Notes: a model not told the origin generated them from the sequence alone. Counted from the first letter of the stretch, positions 1-8,309 are shown. The stretch: DNA of 27,331 nucleotides from Chara braunii (GCA_003427395.1 BFEA01000004.1:7683587-7710917), one strand, 5' to 3'. Made by a program: numbers and translations.

Positions 1-29
1 TTTCCCATGGCGTCTTGTGATTAACCAAA

Positions 30-58
30 AGAGAAAAAAGAAAAGAAAAGAAAAAAAG
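30..58. repeat. A-rich (AAAAG)-type low-complexity run
   Basis: Purine-only run built of A4-6G units. It is simple-sequence DNA. No gene is seen in the first 240 bases apart from this run and the next microsatellite. Confidence 0.8.
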
Positions 59-130
59 TACGTACAAGTACCTCATGATTGTCGAGATGATAGACACCTT
101 AGAAGAAGTGGACGATGGCTTGAGATTTTT

Positions 131-150
131 TAATTTATTTATTTATTTCT

Positions 151-209
<59 letters not shown>

Positions 210-213
210 TTTT
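131..213. repeat. (TTTA)n microsatellite
   Basis: About twenty TTTA/ATTT units with one TTTC variant near position 150. A small open frame through it only encodes an FIYL repeat and is not a gene. Confidence 0.95.
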
Positions 214-245
214 ATCTTTTTTTTGCCTTGAGAGTTTTCAGTTCA

Positions 246-468
246 AACACCTTCGAAGGCTGTCAAGCTTTGCGCCTCGCCACACGGCACACGAAACGTC
301 AAATATAACGAGCGCATCTTCCCACAGAAACTGGAAAGATTCATCCTTTGTTGACGAATAATAACGAATGTACCTGGCCACCTTCTGTGGAAAGACGCAT
401 CTCTTTTTTTTTTGTTCCCGTTTCCTGTGTGGTTTGGCGAGCCTTTTGTCCTTCCTTCCTTCAAATGT
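246..468. repeat. Imperfect inverted repeat, possible fold-back element
   Basis: Two arms of about 90 bp face each other around position 360. Blocks matching in inverted order include TTCGAAGG with the complement of CCTTCAAA, GCCTCGCC with GGCGAGCC, and CTTCCCACAGAA (about 317) with TTCTGTGGAAAG (about 383). The order of blocks is kept over the whole arm, which argues against chance. It could be a degenerate MITE or fold-back element. No clear target duplication was seen. Confidence 0.4.
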
Positions 469-520
469 ACCCACTGACGAAAGCACCAAACGCCATTGAC
501 CTGACGTAAACGGTCTTCTC

Positions 521-608
521 CGACGACGAGGAAGAGGAGGAGGGGGAGGAGGAGGAGGAGGAAGAAGAAGAAAGAGGAGAAGAAGAAGAAGAAGAAGAAG
601 AAGAAGAG
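521..608. repeat. (GAG/GAA)n microsatellite
   Basis: Purine tract of GAG, GGA and GAA triplets lasting about 88 bp. The opposite-strand open frame here only gives Ser/Leu runs. Confidence 0.95.
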
Positions 609-765
609 GTCTAGTGATTAGGGGATTCCGTGGCCAACGAGCAACAACCGTATTCCACCGAACATAACGCACGCTGATAGTGAATGTACACAGGCCATAT
701 TTCCAGTCAGGTACAGACCACGCGTACGAAAAGACAGTACACAGAAGCTCGCACGTCCAACGCTT

Positions 766-796
766 TGAAGAAGAAGAAGAAAAAGAAGAAGAAGAT
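766..796. repeat. (GAA)n microsatellite
   Basis: Second, shorter GAA-type tract. The 610-970 stretch around it holds no recognisable gene. Confidence 0.9.
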
Positions 797-970
797 AAGG
801 ATGACAATGAGAATGAATCTTTCGCTAGAACATAGGAAAATACACCGCCGAATTTTTTTGTCTTTTGGGCATGTGGTTAGCGGTGGAGCGAGGCCCGATA
901 TCGGAACTACCTTCTTTAGAGGAAGAGTCAAGAGCATTCTATTCTCTGACTTCATTACGTAGTGCTGACC

Positions 971-1064
971 GTAGTAAGAGTGATCCAGCGGCCTAGCTCA
1001 GTTGGTAAGGCACGCAAGTAGTAAGAGTGAAAAAAAAGCCTAGCTCAGTTGGTAAGGCACGCAA
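971..1064 (+). repeat. 47-bp tandem duplication of the tRNA-like head
   Basis: The block starting GTAGTAAGAGTGA and containing TAGCTCAGTTGGTAAGGC occurs at 971-1017 and again from 1018. The second copy has a short A-run (1030-1037) in place of TCCAGCGG. The A box is therefore doubled while the B box is single. Confidence 0.85.
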
Positions 1065-1106
1065 GTGGCATTCAGGAGGTCTTGGGTTCAATCCCCATTG
1101 ACCTCA
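1038..1106 (+). other. tRNA-derived Pol III promoter head (A and B boxes)
   Basis: An A box (TAGCTCAGTTGGTAAGG) at about 1040 is followed 34 bp later by a B box (GGGTTCAATCCC) at about 1084. Spacing and order match an internal Pol III promoter of a tRNA or tRNA-derived SINE. I could not fold a good acceptor stem or anticodon arm, so this is a relic and not a functional tRNA gene. Confidence 0.6.
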
Positions 1107-1451
1107 TGTACCTTCCCGGGCAAGCTTGGCGCCGGCCACCTAGAGATATGCCTTTGGTCCCCCCGAGTGGCATTGAGCAGAGACTGCCAAGCTTGCCCAC
1201 CTAGAGATATGCCGTTGGTCCCCCCGAGTGGCATTGAGCAGAGACTGCTGATGTTCATTGGGGGAGGGGACCGGAGGGGAGGCACAGTGACTGGCCCATC
1301 GAAGAAGCTCGGTCCTGATGCTACCGGCTGACCCCTGGCCGGTATCGCCCACCTGCTGTAGCAGGTATCGCACCTGCTGGTGGGTGCAGCTCCCGCATGT
1401 TCCCTCGTTGGAGGCTTGAGCACGACGGATGTGGCCGCTACGGGGTTCCCC

Positions 1452-1943
1452 GGGACCAAGTCCCACTTGCAGCGGTTTAGTCCTCAGTTCGGGACCCTGT
1501 GTTTTGTGTGACACGTTTCCTGACCGCTGATTCACATTGATCGTAGGGCGCATGGTCAGTTATGTTTTTCTTCGAACGGAATGGATTGAATGTTGCTACG
1601 TAGCGGTTTCCCATTGGCTGTTATAGTCGGAATGAGCTCTTTCACTCGCAAGGAACGGTCCTCGTCCGTAGCCTGACCCCAGTCGGGCTAGACGTGGGGA
1701 CCGTCCATCGTCTTGTATTTCCACAGAAACTAAAAGTTTTTCCCGACAATGCCGCTGCCATACCCTTGGTTACCAGACTGACCGGCCTTTCATCATTACT
1801 GTCATTCAGCACGTTCAAATCCTGTTATTTTTCGCGATTTAACCCGTCGTTTGTCAACCAGCCGCACATTGCAACACGAAGTCACACAGTGTCGTGCAGT
1901 ACTGGCTACGGGAACTAAACCGCTGCAAGTGGGACTTGGTCCC
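1452..1943. mobile_element. MITE-like element with perfect 29-bp TIRs
   Basis: The ends are exact reverse complements: 1452-1480 (starting GGGACCAAGTCCC, ending GGTTTAG) and 1915-1943 (starting CTAAACC, ending GGGACTTGGTCCC). The 434-bp interior has no transposase or other recognisable coding. The left flank ends TTCCCC and the right flank reads CGTAATA. The paralogous repeat on the minus strand at 8043-8054 reads TTCCCCGTAATA without interruption, so the insertion is directly visible. Any target duplication is at most a base or two and is hidden in the C run, so I do not assign a superfamily. It is non-autonomous; perfect TIRs suggest it is younger than its host repeat. Confidence 0.85.
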
Positions 1944-2271
1944 CGTAATACTATAATGACAATAAAAAAGGCCTGAAAAGCCGTCCTGTCCAGATTTGAC
2001 AGGTAATTGAATTGGTTGGGCTTAAAGAATTAGCCTTAAAAAAAAAAAACAGAGTGAAGGCCCAAAGTGTAGAAATCGACTAAGGACGTACTCGAACTAG
2101 GGCTTCCCGGGAATGTATCTGACGGCAATTACTGACTGCCATGCATGTACCTGGCCGTCATTACGTCCAGGGCTGAGTAGGAAGTGTGAGTATGACTAAG
2201 TCTATGGCCTGAGAGAGGACGACGAAGAAAGAATTCATGGGAACAACCCGCTTTGGACCGTTGCCGCCGAT

Positions 2272-2278
2272 AACTTGT

Positions 2279-2314
<36 letters not shown>

Positions 2315-2319
2315 TGTCA
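2272..2319. repeat. Poly(A) run between 9-bp direct repeats
   Basis: A run of 33 A (2280-2312) is bracketed by AACTTGTCA at 2272-2280 and 2311-2319. This looks like a target-site duplication around an extremely 5'-truncated retroposon consisting of only a tail. Replication slippage is the alternative. Confidence 0.6.
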
Positions 2320-3200
2320 GAACTAATCCTCGGGATTCGAGCCCTAGATCTTTGGCACATTTTGGGGTTGCATCAACGCAACTGGACATTAGCTAGCTTC
2401 TACTGGAGCGGATGATGGCCCTGACCCCACCCCACAGGCATGCGGAAAAGCGCAGGTTTTGGCACGGAGGGTTTTTTCAGACCCCACAGGCCGTAGGGTG
2501 TGGCCTTGAAGAACTTCAGCTTCCGTTTCCACTGTAATGATGGCGGAATCCTCCGTGGCACCCCAGAATCCCTAAAAAAAATGCCAAAGTTACATGGTAG
2601 GTGCCAGAGAGGCCCTCCGACGCGAACGGAGGCCTCCGTGGCAGACGGAGGCAGCGGGCATTGACGTGAAAACGCGTCTCCGTGGCGGACGGAGGCAGCG
2701 GGGATGGACGTGAAATGGGCATCGGCAGGAACGAAAGTGGCCCCTCTCTTTTCCCTTCGGAAAAACACCGGAAACATTTCCTATTTCGGTAAACGGGAGC
2801 GACCGGGAGGCCACGCCTTGTGGTCGCAGTGGGGTCCCGCCGTCCTTCGAAGGTCTGTTCGCGGTGCACAGGAGCCCATTTGCGTGGCTCCCCATTTTGC
2901 TTTGCCGGGGTGCTGTGGGGTCCACCCCTATATCTTTTTCCTTTTTCTGAAGAATAGATTGTTGAAATGCCCCTGAAAGTTGGCTTTCTTTTTTTATTAT
3001 TATTATTATAAATAAGTCCAGGGTGTTGTAGAGGCCGGTTACTAGGCACACGTTGATTGTCGGAAGTACTCTACCCTGGTCGCTCTGGGAAGGCGGTCAA
3101 TACCCCTAACGTATCCCCTATCCCTACTATCCTACCTTAGTGTGACCAGCACTCAGGACCGTCACCCTACCAGTATCGAGGGGGACTTGGACCGAACAGC
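2320..3200. other. No gene recognised; GC-rich repeats
   Basis: Apart from the 44-bp tandem repeat at 2634-2721 and an (ATT)n run at about 2994-3010, this stretch has no coding signal I trust. Overlapping minus-strand frames of 125-177 codons are Pro/Arg-rich and show no domain. It may be an uncharacterised repeat. Confidence 0.5.
2634..2721. repeat. 44-bp direct repeat containing a hairpin, two units
   Basis: Units begin CTCCGTGGC at 2634 and 2678, share ACGGAGGCAGCGGG and end with GACGTGAAA. Each can form a short CCTCCGT/ACGGAGG-type hairpin. Related CCTCCGTGGCA also occurs near 2550. Confidence 0.8.
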
Positions 3201-3210
3201 AGCGACAGGC

Positions 3211-3236
3211 ACCAGGGCTAGCGACCTAGCCCTGGT
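3211..3236. other. Perfect hairpin, 11-bp arms
   Basis: ACCAGGGCTAG (3211-3221) and its exact complement (3226-3236) enclose the 4-base loop CGAC. No gene ends here, so terminator function is not implied. Two further palindromes lie downstream. Confidence 0.8.
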
Positions 3237-3311
3237 TTCTTCAGGCACCCCTAAGACACAAGGGTGTGGCAAAAACCTCTGACACTTTGTGAAATGCCCC
3301 TCGAATGTACG

Positions 3312-3326
3312 CCAATCACTGATTGG
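3312..3326. other. Palindrome CCAATCA-C-TGATTGG
   Basis: Seven-bp perfect arms around one base. The CCAAT core appears on both strands. Confidence 0.75.
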
Positions 3327-3423
3327 GCCTTGCATCTCTTGCATATGCCCCCGCCGGCTGTCTAGCGCCGAGAGGGTAACTCCTCAACGGGCTCGTCAGC
3401 CGACATTTGGGTGTCGAACACGA

Positions 3424-3442
3424 CCCTTGAGATTATCAAGGG
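3424..3442. other. Hairpin CCCTTGA-GATTA-TCAAGGG
   Basis: Seven-bp perfect arms and a 5-base loop, about 10 bases before a TATATAG sequence at about 3460. Confidence 0.7.
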
Positions 3443-3469
3443 CCGCGCGGTTACGAGTACTATATAGTG

Positions 3470-4097
3470 TCCCATCAATGCGAATGCTTGCGTATGGCCG
3501 CATGGCTGGTCGATATGAGGAGGCCATGCGCTTGCACGACTCTTATACGAAAATCCAGCACGCGATACCTATCTGATTTTCGTTGCAAAAGGTTATAGGT
3601 TGGATACTGCAGGGACTAGGAGTGTTGTTGTGTTGTTGTGTTGTTGTGTTGTTTGTGTTAATTGTTTTGTGTTCCTCCATGCGTGTGAGTGTTGTGGTGT
3701 AACGCGTGGTGTGTGTGCTGCGTCCTAGTCGACCAGCGTCGAGTCGCGTTTGGGACCTTAGCCCCCAGTGCGTCAATTCTCGTGCGGGTTCGATTTTTGG
3801 GCGTTCGACCGCACGTAACCCCTATGCTACAGCGAACTAGAAACCCGCTCGGTTGGGCCACCTCTGCAATTGCATACGAAAAGCCTCCGCATGTGGTTCA
3901 ATAGCTCGGCAGGGACACGCCCACCCAAGGGATGGTGACAGCTCCCGCAGGTGGAGGTAAGAGGTGCCTCGCGTGACCCTCCGAGAGGTACGGCTGGCGC
4001 ACTCGGCCGGAGCGGCAAACGCTCTCCGCGACAAGTCCTGCAAAATCCTGCGTGACGCGGTCGGGAGGGTCCCCGTACGAAACCGATGCGCTCGACA
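3470..4097 (-). mobile_element. LTR-like repeat, minus copy
   Basis: On the minus strand it starts TGTCGAGCGCATCGG at 4097 and runs to about 3470. It is collinear with the plus-strand copy at 24602-25255. Shared blocks in the same order are CGCGTCACGCAGGA, GAGTGCGCCAGCC, CTTACCTCCACCT, GGTCGACTAGGACGCA, CAACACTCCTAGTCCCT and CTCATATCGAC. A TATA-like CGTATAAG lies on the minus strand at about 3550. The TG start, the promoter-like TATA near the 3' end and the length suggest a solo LTR. I cannot define the CA end or a target duplication. Confidence 0.55.
3624..3662. repeat. (GTTGTTGT)n microsatellite
   Basis: Repeats of GTTGTTGT/GTTGTGTT inside the LTR-like copy. The corresponding place in the plus copy has a CACACA-rich run near 25080. 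Confidence 0.85.
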
Positions 4098-4139
4098 GCG
4101 CGTCGCGCAGTATTGGTTTATTTTAGGTGTCCATCAGAG

Positions 4140-4161
4140 CTAGACCAAGACTTGGGTCTAG
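4140..4161. other. Hairpin CTAGACC / GGTCTAG
   Basis: Seven-bp perfect arms around an 8-base loop, in the 190-bp gap between the LTR-like repeat and LINE copy A. That gap has no coding signal. Confidence 0.65.
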
Positions 4162-4289
4162 CACTAGCGGTTGCGGCGTCAGACTTTCGTCGAAGAGATT
4201 CCGGGATCGAGATTGAGTGTCGGCGGCGCGAGGGCCCGGCGGGGCTATCCCCCTCGATTTTGTCGTCGGCAACGTCCGATCGGTGGTGA

Positions 4290-4951
4290 CACTTTCTAAG
4301 GGGTGGTTGTCCCCGCACGACTCACAGGCCCCACAAGACCCGGCAGTCAGCTGGAGGCAAAAAGAGGAAGTAATCACAATCTTGGGGACGTGGCTGACAA
4401 CTTTGGGCCCGCCGTCGGACCATGGCCAGGCGTTGGTCCAGATTGCCATGCAAAGATTTGCTAAATGGGACGGTCTCCATACATCGCTAGTAAACGCACC
4501 TGAGGCCAGCCCTGTCAGCTTATCTTTGGAAAAATGACCACGACAACACGAGTTGCATCAAAAGAGTTGCGTGGAAATTTGTCACCCAACCAAAGCGAGT
4601 GGGAGGCCTTGGCATACTGGACCCGGTGGACGAAATCAAAGCCCTGATGTTCAAAATTATCACCCGCCTCCTGATGGCCAATGACCTCCCATGGCTCCCT
4701 CTCGCTTACATACAGCTGGCTAACCTTGCCCCCCCCCCCCCCCCCCCTCGCCCGATTCACCCCCTAAGTTGGCTGACAAACAAGGTTTGGTCTCTACCAA
4801 GCCCCCCGAGACATACGAGGGATGGCTCCGATCGAAACAGCGTCAGATGGGATCTCAAATTGACCCGCTGTGGATAACAATTTTGGGCCTGTGGAGGAAG
4901 ATGGGCCCGACCCAAAAGTCCCCCCCAAATAGGACAAAAGAAATTTTGTGA
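4290..4951 (+). pseudogene. LINE ORF2 fragment: RT thumb/connection region
   Basis: This would be the part of a LINE reverse transcriptase following the catalytic palm. The motif order GWLSP..., AVSWRQKEEV, LGPPSDHG matches copy B's GWLHP..., AIAWKSKEEV, AGPPQNHG at about 10187-10310. Then come a QPKRVGGLGILDP segment (4584-4625), typical of LINE ORF2 after the palm, and DPLWITILGLWRKMGP (4864-4911), equivalent to DPIWPSMARLWREMGP in copy B. Several frameshifts separate the blocks. A run of 16 C (about 4732-4747) interrupts the frame. The palm itself (FADD box) is absent, so the copy is truncated at its 5' end. Confidence 0.7.
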
Positions 4952-5159
4952 CAACCACTGTTTGGGAACTCGCACATATGTGACAATGTTGGGCACTCCT
5001 TCACCCTGTCCACTGACTCCCACTGGCTCACATAGGTAAGAAAAGGCATATTCACAATTGAGGATCTGTGGGACTGCCAAACAGGGACAAGGAAGACTGC
5101 ACAGCAACTGCAGCCAACTCTAAAAGCGGTATGAAATATTCACAATAACTTAAATAGCT

Positions 5160-6009
5160 TCGAGAGGCGATCCCGCCCCTGTGGGTGGAAGCCCTACGGG
5201 AAGGCCCGTCGCTGCGTAGCCTAGACTGGGTCACCCGGGCCAGCACGAACCCCATCCCCATGACCATTTATAGGGTGGTCCATGTTACACAGGTAGGCGT
5301 GACAACGCATGCATACGAACCTAACGTGTTGGGGACGAGGTGGGCAGCTCTGAAAAGGGTCCCGGACTTGGACTGCACAATTGCGGCGGACGAGCTAACT
5401 AGAATTAGAGTGGTGGGGACAGACGATACAGACTACTATGCCTACGAAATGTCCATCCTAGTATACGCACTTCCTTTCGACCCGGGAGAATGGGAATGGG
5501 GGGGTCATAACCCCACCCCCATCTGGCAATACACAACGAAAGAGGGATATAAGCGGGCCTATGTCCTGCTCCCATCCACACAGATAGTTCAACAGAGATG
5601 GAAGAGGGATTCCCCGGTAGAAGAGGACAAATTGCGACATATTCCCTGGACATCCTACGCACACATAATGCCCACCTCCCATCGAGCCCTGCAATGGCAA
5701 ATAACGCACCGCTGCCTTCCGACTCTGGATTGGGTGACCTCCAGATCTAGCTTGGAACAAGCAGGAGTCTTGTCCCCTATCTGCTCCCAATGCGGGGCCG
5801 ATACCGAAAGCCGCAGAGATGACCTGGAACACTGTTTGCTCACATGCCCGGAGGCAATCAGGGTTTGGGAATGGTGGGACGCAATGTGGCATGCCCTCAC
5901 AGGCACTGTGTTTCACTCGGACATAGCACTCATCCTCTTGGGAAAACGAAGAAACCACCCCGCATCCTGGACCCCATTCTGTTCGGACATATGCGGCTGG
6001 CAGTACTAA
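5160..6009 (+). pseudogene. LINE ORF2 fragment with zf-RVT zinc finger
   Basis: The longest open part of copy A, over 270 codons. It carries the zinc-binding reverse-transcriptase finger (zf-RVT type) of plant LINEs: LQWQITHRCLPTLDW followed by CSQC (5782-5793), then EHCLLTC with His at 5830 and Cys at 5845, then a VWEWW segment. This domain lies C-terminal to RT and is thought to help nucleic-acid binding. The frame extends upstream of the first ATG at 5185 (REAIPPLWVEALREG), so that ATG is not a true start. Near 5940 reading must change frame to follow the homology (ILLGK then KPPRILDP), so the last 20 residues of this frame are out-of-frame sequence. Confidence 0.75.
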
Positions 6010-6469
6010 TGGTAATATGGCAAATGAGATGCTTAGGGGAACGCCAAGATGCAGCCTTTGGCTATCACCAAGCTAAAGTGGAGTTGGCGGAGGTCCTCTG
6101 GACAAACTTGCTGAAAGCCAGCAGGAAATTCGTTGAAGTACTGACCGCGAGCCCGGACCGAGAAAGTAAACAACAGGTCATCCAGGCCTTCCGGGAGCTC
6201 TAGATCGATCCCCACGGAAAGTTAGCAGAAGTGCGGGATTATGGAAAGTTATTATGGAAAACCTGGGCACCACAAGAGGACCAATGGTCCTTCCGTCCGC
6301 CCGACAGCTTTCCCACCCCTCTACCAGGCCAAACAAAAGGGGCAATGGTGTTAATGTCCTCAATAACAAGCTCAACAACCCAGACCCGAAGGGACGTTGG
6401 CCCCCAATCACCCCTCCCCTCGCTCAGGATGGCCTTTCCCTCATCACTGCCTCCACCACCGACCCCCCC

Positions 6470-6534
<65 letters not shown>

Positions 6535-6614
6535 ATCGGCTCTCCCCCTCTAACCCCGTCGCCACCCCCCCCAATGCCATCGGACACCCCATTAGCTGCT
6601 CCACCCCAGCCTGA
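5935..6614 (+). pseudogene. LINE ORF2 C-terminal extension and proline-rich tail
   Basis: This frame continues from the zf-RVT segment after a shift near 5940. The segment MVIWQMR...FGYHQAKVELAEVLW matches copy C's MVAWQAR...FGFPQAKEHIADYL (21358-21430), so it is a real conserved part of ORF2. A single TAG at 6201-6203 interrupts it; beyond the stop the same frame continues with KLLWKTWAPQ and then Ser/Pro-rich sequence. The 64-C run at 6471-6534 lies in this tail. Function of the extension is unknown. Confidence 0.6.
6471..6534. repeat. Uninterrupted run of 64 C
   Basis: A pure C homopolymer, preceded by ACCCCCCCA. It sits in the proline-coding tail of the LINE and would read as polyproline in one frame. 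The G-rich strand could form quadruplexes. True length is uncertain because assemblers and polymerases handle such runs poorly. Confidence 0.95.
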
Positions 6615-6659
6615 TGGCCCTCCTTCCCCACGCCCCGCCCCTCCCCATTCCATATAATC

Positions 6660-7500
6660 CGCCACCTTCCCCCCTCTCCCCCCCAAGCCGACTCCTGCAA
6701 CGTCACTGAAAGGTCATCACTATCAAGTCCACAGCGACACCAGAGGATGCCCACCGGCAGGGAGAGAAGATGGGGCAAAGGGAAAGGGGAAAGGGGGCAC
6801 ACCGATCCAGGTCACAATGCGGGGGGAGAAAGAGTGTTGAGGAAGGCCAGTGCACTACAGCGGCGGCAGCCCACCATAAGAAACAGATAGCAGGAGCAGG
6901 TGGCGATGACGATAAATGGGGATCGACTGGACAGTTAAACTACAACAGCGGGCAAATATTTCATGTTGCAGCTTAGGCGTTAATACGAGCCCCACTGGGC
7001 AAAGGGCTGCATTCGATACTGGACCGTCTTCCTGAAGCCAGAGTGGACATTACCATGTCCTGCACTACATGACCCCAGTCATCCCGGTTACACAAGTACT
7101 ACACACACCAGGCTTTTGTCAATTTCTAGCTATTAAGGGTGCCTCACGAGATATGAGTTCACTGACACCCATCCTACGCTGACAAACAGGCAAGCAAATT
7201 AAGCTATGATAGCAGAAGTGCCTACCTAAGTATAGTCTTGGAAGGCAAGTTCTGTAGTCTGAGCTTCTGGACTCAAGGATTTTGAAGGTCGGGTGTATGA
7301 GGTTGAAGAGGGTAGAGGGTATAGGGTTTAAGGGGTTCAAGGGATAAAATAGGTCTGACATTCTAATGGGGGGCTGCTGACTAGGGCTGGGCTAGCAAAT
7401 ACGGAGTGCTCCAAGAAGGGAAGGGAATCACTAGCAGCTCCATGGGACAACGAAGACCCGAGTCTGAGAAGAGAAAAAACCCACAGCCGCAGGAAAGAAC
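6660..7500 (+). other. LINE copy A 3' untranslated region
   Basis: Between the proline-rich tail and the structured end there is no open frame of note. Short imperfect direct repeats of the GGGTAGAGGGTATAGGG kind occur at about 7310-7340. Its place between ORF2 and the family tail suggests 3' UTR. Confidence 0.45.
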
Positions 7501-7513
7501 AAACAACGAGATG

Positions 7514-7672
7514 TTGGACCCGGTTTCCAGCAGGTGCCGCTCCCCACCAATAGATGGAGCAGCCCGACAGATAAACCCTCAATCCTGACGGTTCTCTTAC
7601 CACCGTCGCGATAGAGGGTTTACATAAGGGCTATTCGTGCAAAAATAATAATAATAATAATAATAATAATAA
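7514..7672 (+). other. LINE copy A structured 3' tail and (AAT)n
   Basis: The tail starts with the family hairpin TTGGACCCGGTTTCCAG (7514-7530). Next is GCTCC...GGAGC (7539-7560). A long stem follows, TAAACCCTC (7572-7580) with perfect complement GAGGGTTTA (7614-7622), enclosing an inner GACGG/CCGTC stem (7587-7591 with 7603-7607). About 20 bases later the (AAT)n run begins (about 7643-7670). LINE reverse transcriptases of the stringent type recognise a 3' RNA structure, so this may be the recognition element. That role is inferred. Confidence 0.7.
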
Positions 7673-8035
7673 TTTTTTTTAGTGTCGTATTTCTATTATT
7701 TTCTTGTTATACTCCGGCGTGCCATTGACCCGAACGCGACGCCAGACTTAAGGGCCATCACGGCAGTCGAGTACCTTGAGTGCGCGCCTCGTTTGAAGGG
7801 TCCGCATGTTCCGGATGTTGCCGATTCGGAAAGTCCCCTACCACGCCATTGCTGAGAACAGGGGGCGGCCGGGGTTTGAGTTTGTAATTGCACTTGAGGG
7901 GAAAATGTCGGTAATGCTGAATGTATATGACCTACGTTTTGGGTCCGGTGAGATCTCGTGGGGTTGTGTTGTATTCGCAGGATTGCCAGAAATGCGATTA
8001 CAAACTGTTTTTGTGACTGCGCCGAGGTTACCTCC

Positions 8036-8300
8036 TTTATGGTATTACGGGGAACCCCGTAGCAGCCACACTCGTGCTCAAGCCTCCAACAAGGGAACAT
8101 GTGGGAGTTGCACCCACCAGTAGGTGCGATACCTGCCGCATCAGGAGGGGTGATACCTGTCGGGGGTCAGATGACAACATATGGACCGAGCTTCTTCGAG
8201 GGGCTAGTCACTGTCCCCTTCCTCAGGTCCCCTCGGCCTATGAGCACAGAGGCAATCGCTGCTCAGTGCCACTTGGGGAGGACCGACGACATATCTCTGG
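8036..8300 (-). mobile_element. SINE-like repeat, copy 2 (inverted, empty site)
   Basis: Read on the minus strand, it matches copy 1 from AGAGATAT (8299) through GAAGAAGCTCGGTCC, CAGGTATCGCACCT and GGTGGGTGCA to CTACGGGGTTCCCCGTAATAC. It lacks the 492-bp MITE: the junction at 8043-8054 is continuous. Upstream on the minus strand no tRNA head is recognisable, so this copy is truncated or the head belongs to a separate event. Confidence 0.8.
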
Positions 8301-8309
8301 GTCGCGGGC

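Larger units (their letters stand above)
971..1970 (+). mobile_element. tRNA-headed SINE-like repeat, copy 1, interrupted by a MITE
   Basis: Copy 1 runs 971-1451 and resumes at 1944 after a 492-bp insertion. It begins with a tRNA-type promoter head (A box TAGCTCAGTTGG, B box GGGTTCAATCCC). The roughly 250-bp body matches, in inverse orientation, the repeat at 8036-8300. Shared blocks include AGAGATATG, GAAGAAGCTCGGTCC, CAGGTATCGCACCT, GGTGGGTGCA and GGAGGCTTGAGCACGA. Part of the body is tandemly duplicated (1121-1187 and 1188-1249). The 3' end after GTAATACTATAA is A-rich. The SINE label rests on the head; copy 2 does not visibly keep that head. Confidence 0.6.
4290..7670 (+). mobile_element. 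LINE copy A, 5'-truncated non-LTR retrotransposon
   Basis: A collinear run of decayed ORF2 segments: RT thumb/connection (4290-4951), central region and zf-RVT finger (5160-5990), C-terminal extension (5935-6203) and a proline-rich region, then a noncoding 3' tail ending in (AAT)n. The RT catalytic palm is missing on the 5' side. Copies B, C and D carry overlapping parts of the same family, so homology is supported within the window. Frameshifts and stops make it non-functional. The 3' microsatellite fits target-primed reverse transcription. The target duplication was not identified. Confidence 0.8.

Noticed and set aside
238-807. 189-codon minus-strand frame with Ser, Leu and Pro runs
   Set aside because: Crosses the GAA/GAG microsatellites and has no domain.
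2080-2400. Two B-box-like sequences on the minus strand near a poly(A/T) run, as possible SINEs
   Set aside because: A boxes are not convincing and no second copy is in the window.
6239-6802. Glycine-rich 187-codon minus-strand frame and polyproline plus-strand frames
   Set aside because: Product of the 64-C homopolymer. The plus-strand proline frame is kept only as the LINE tail.
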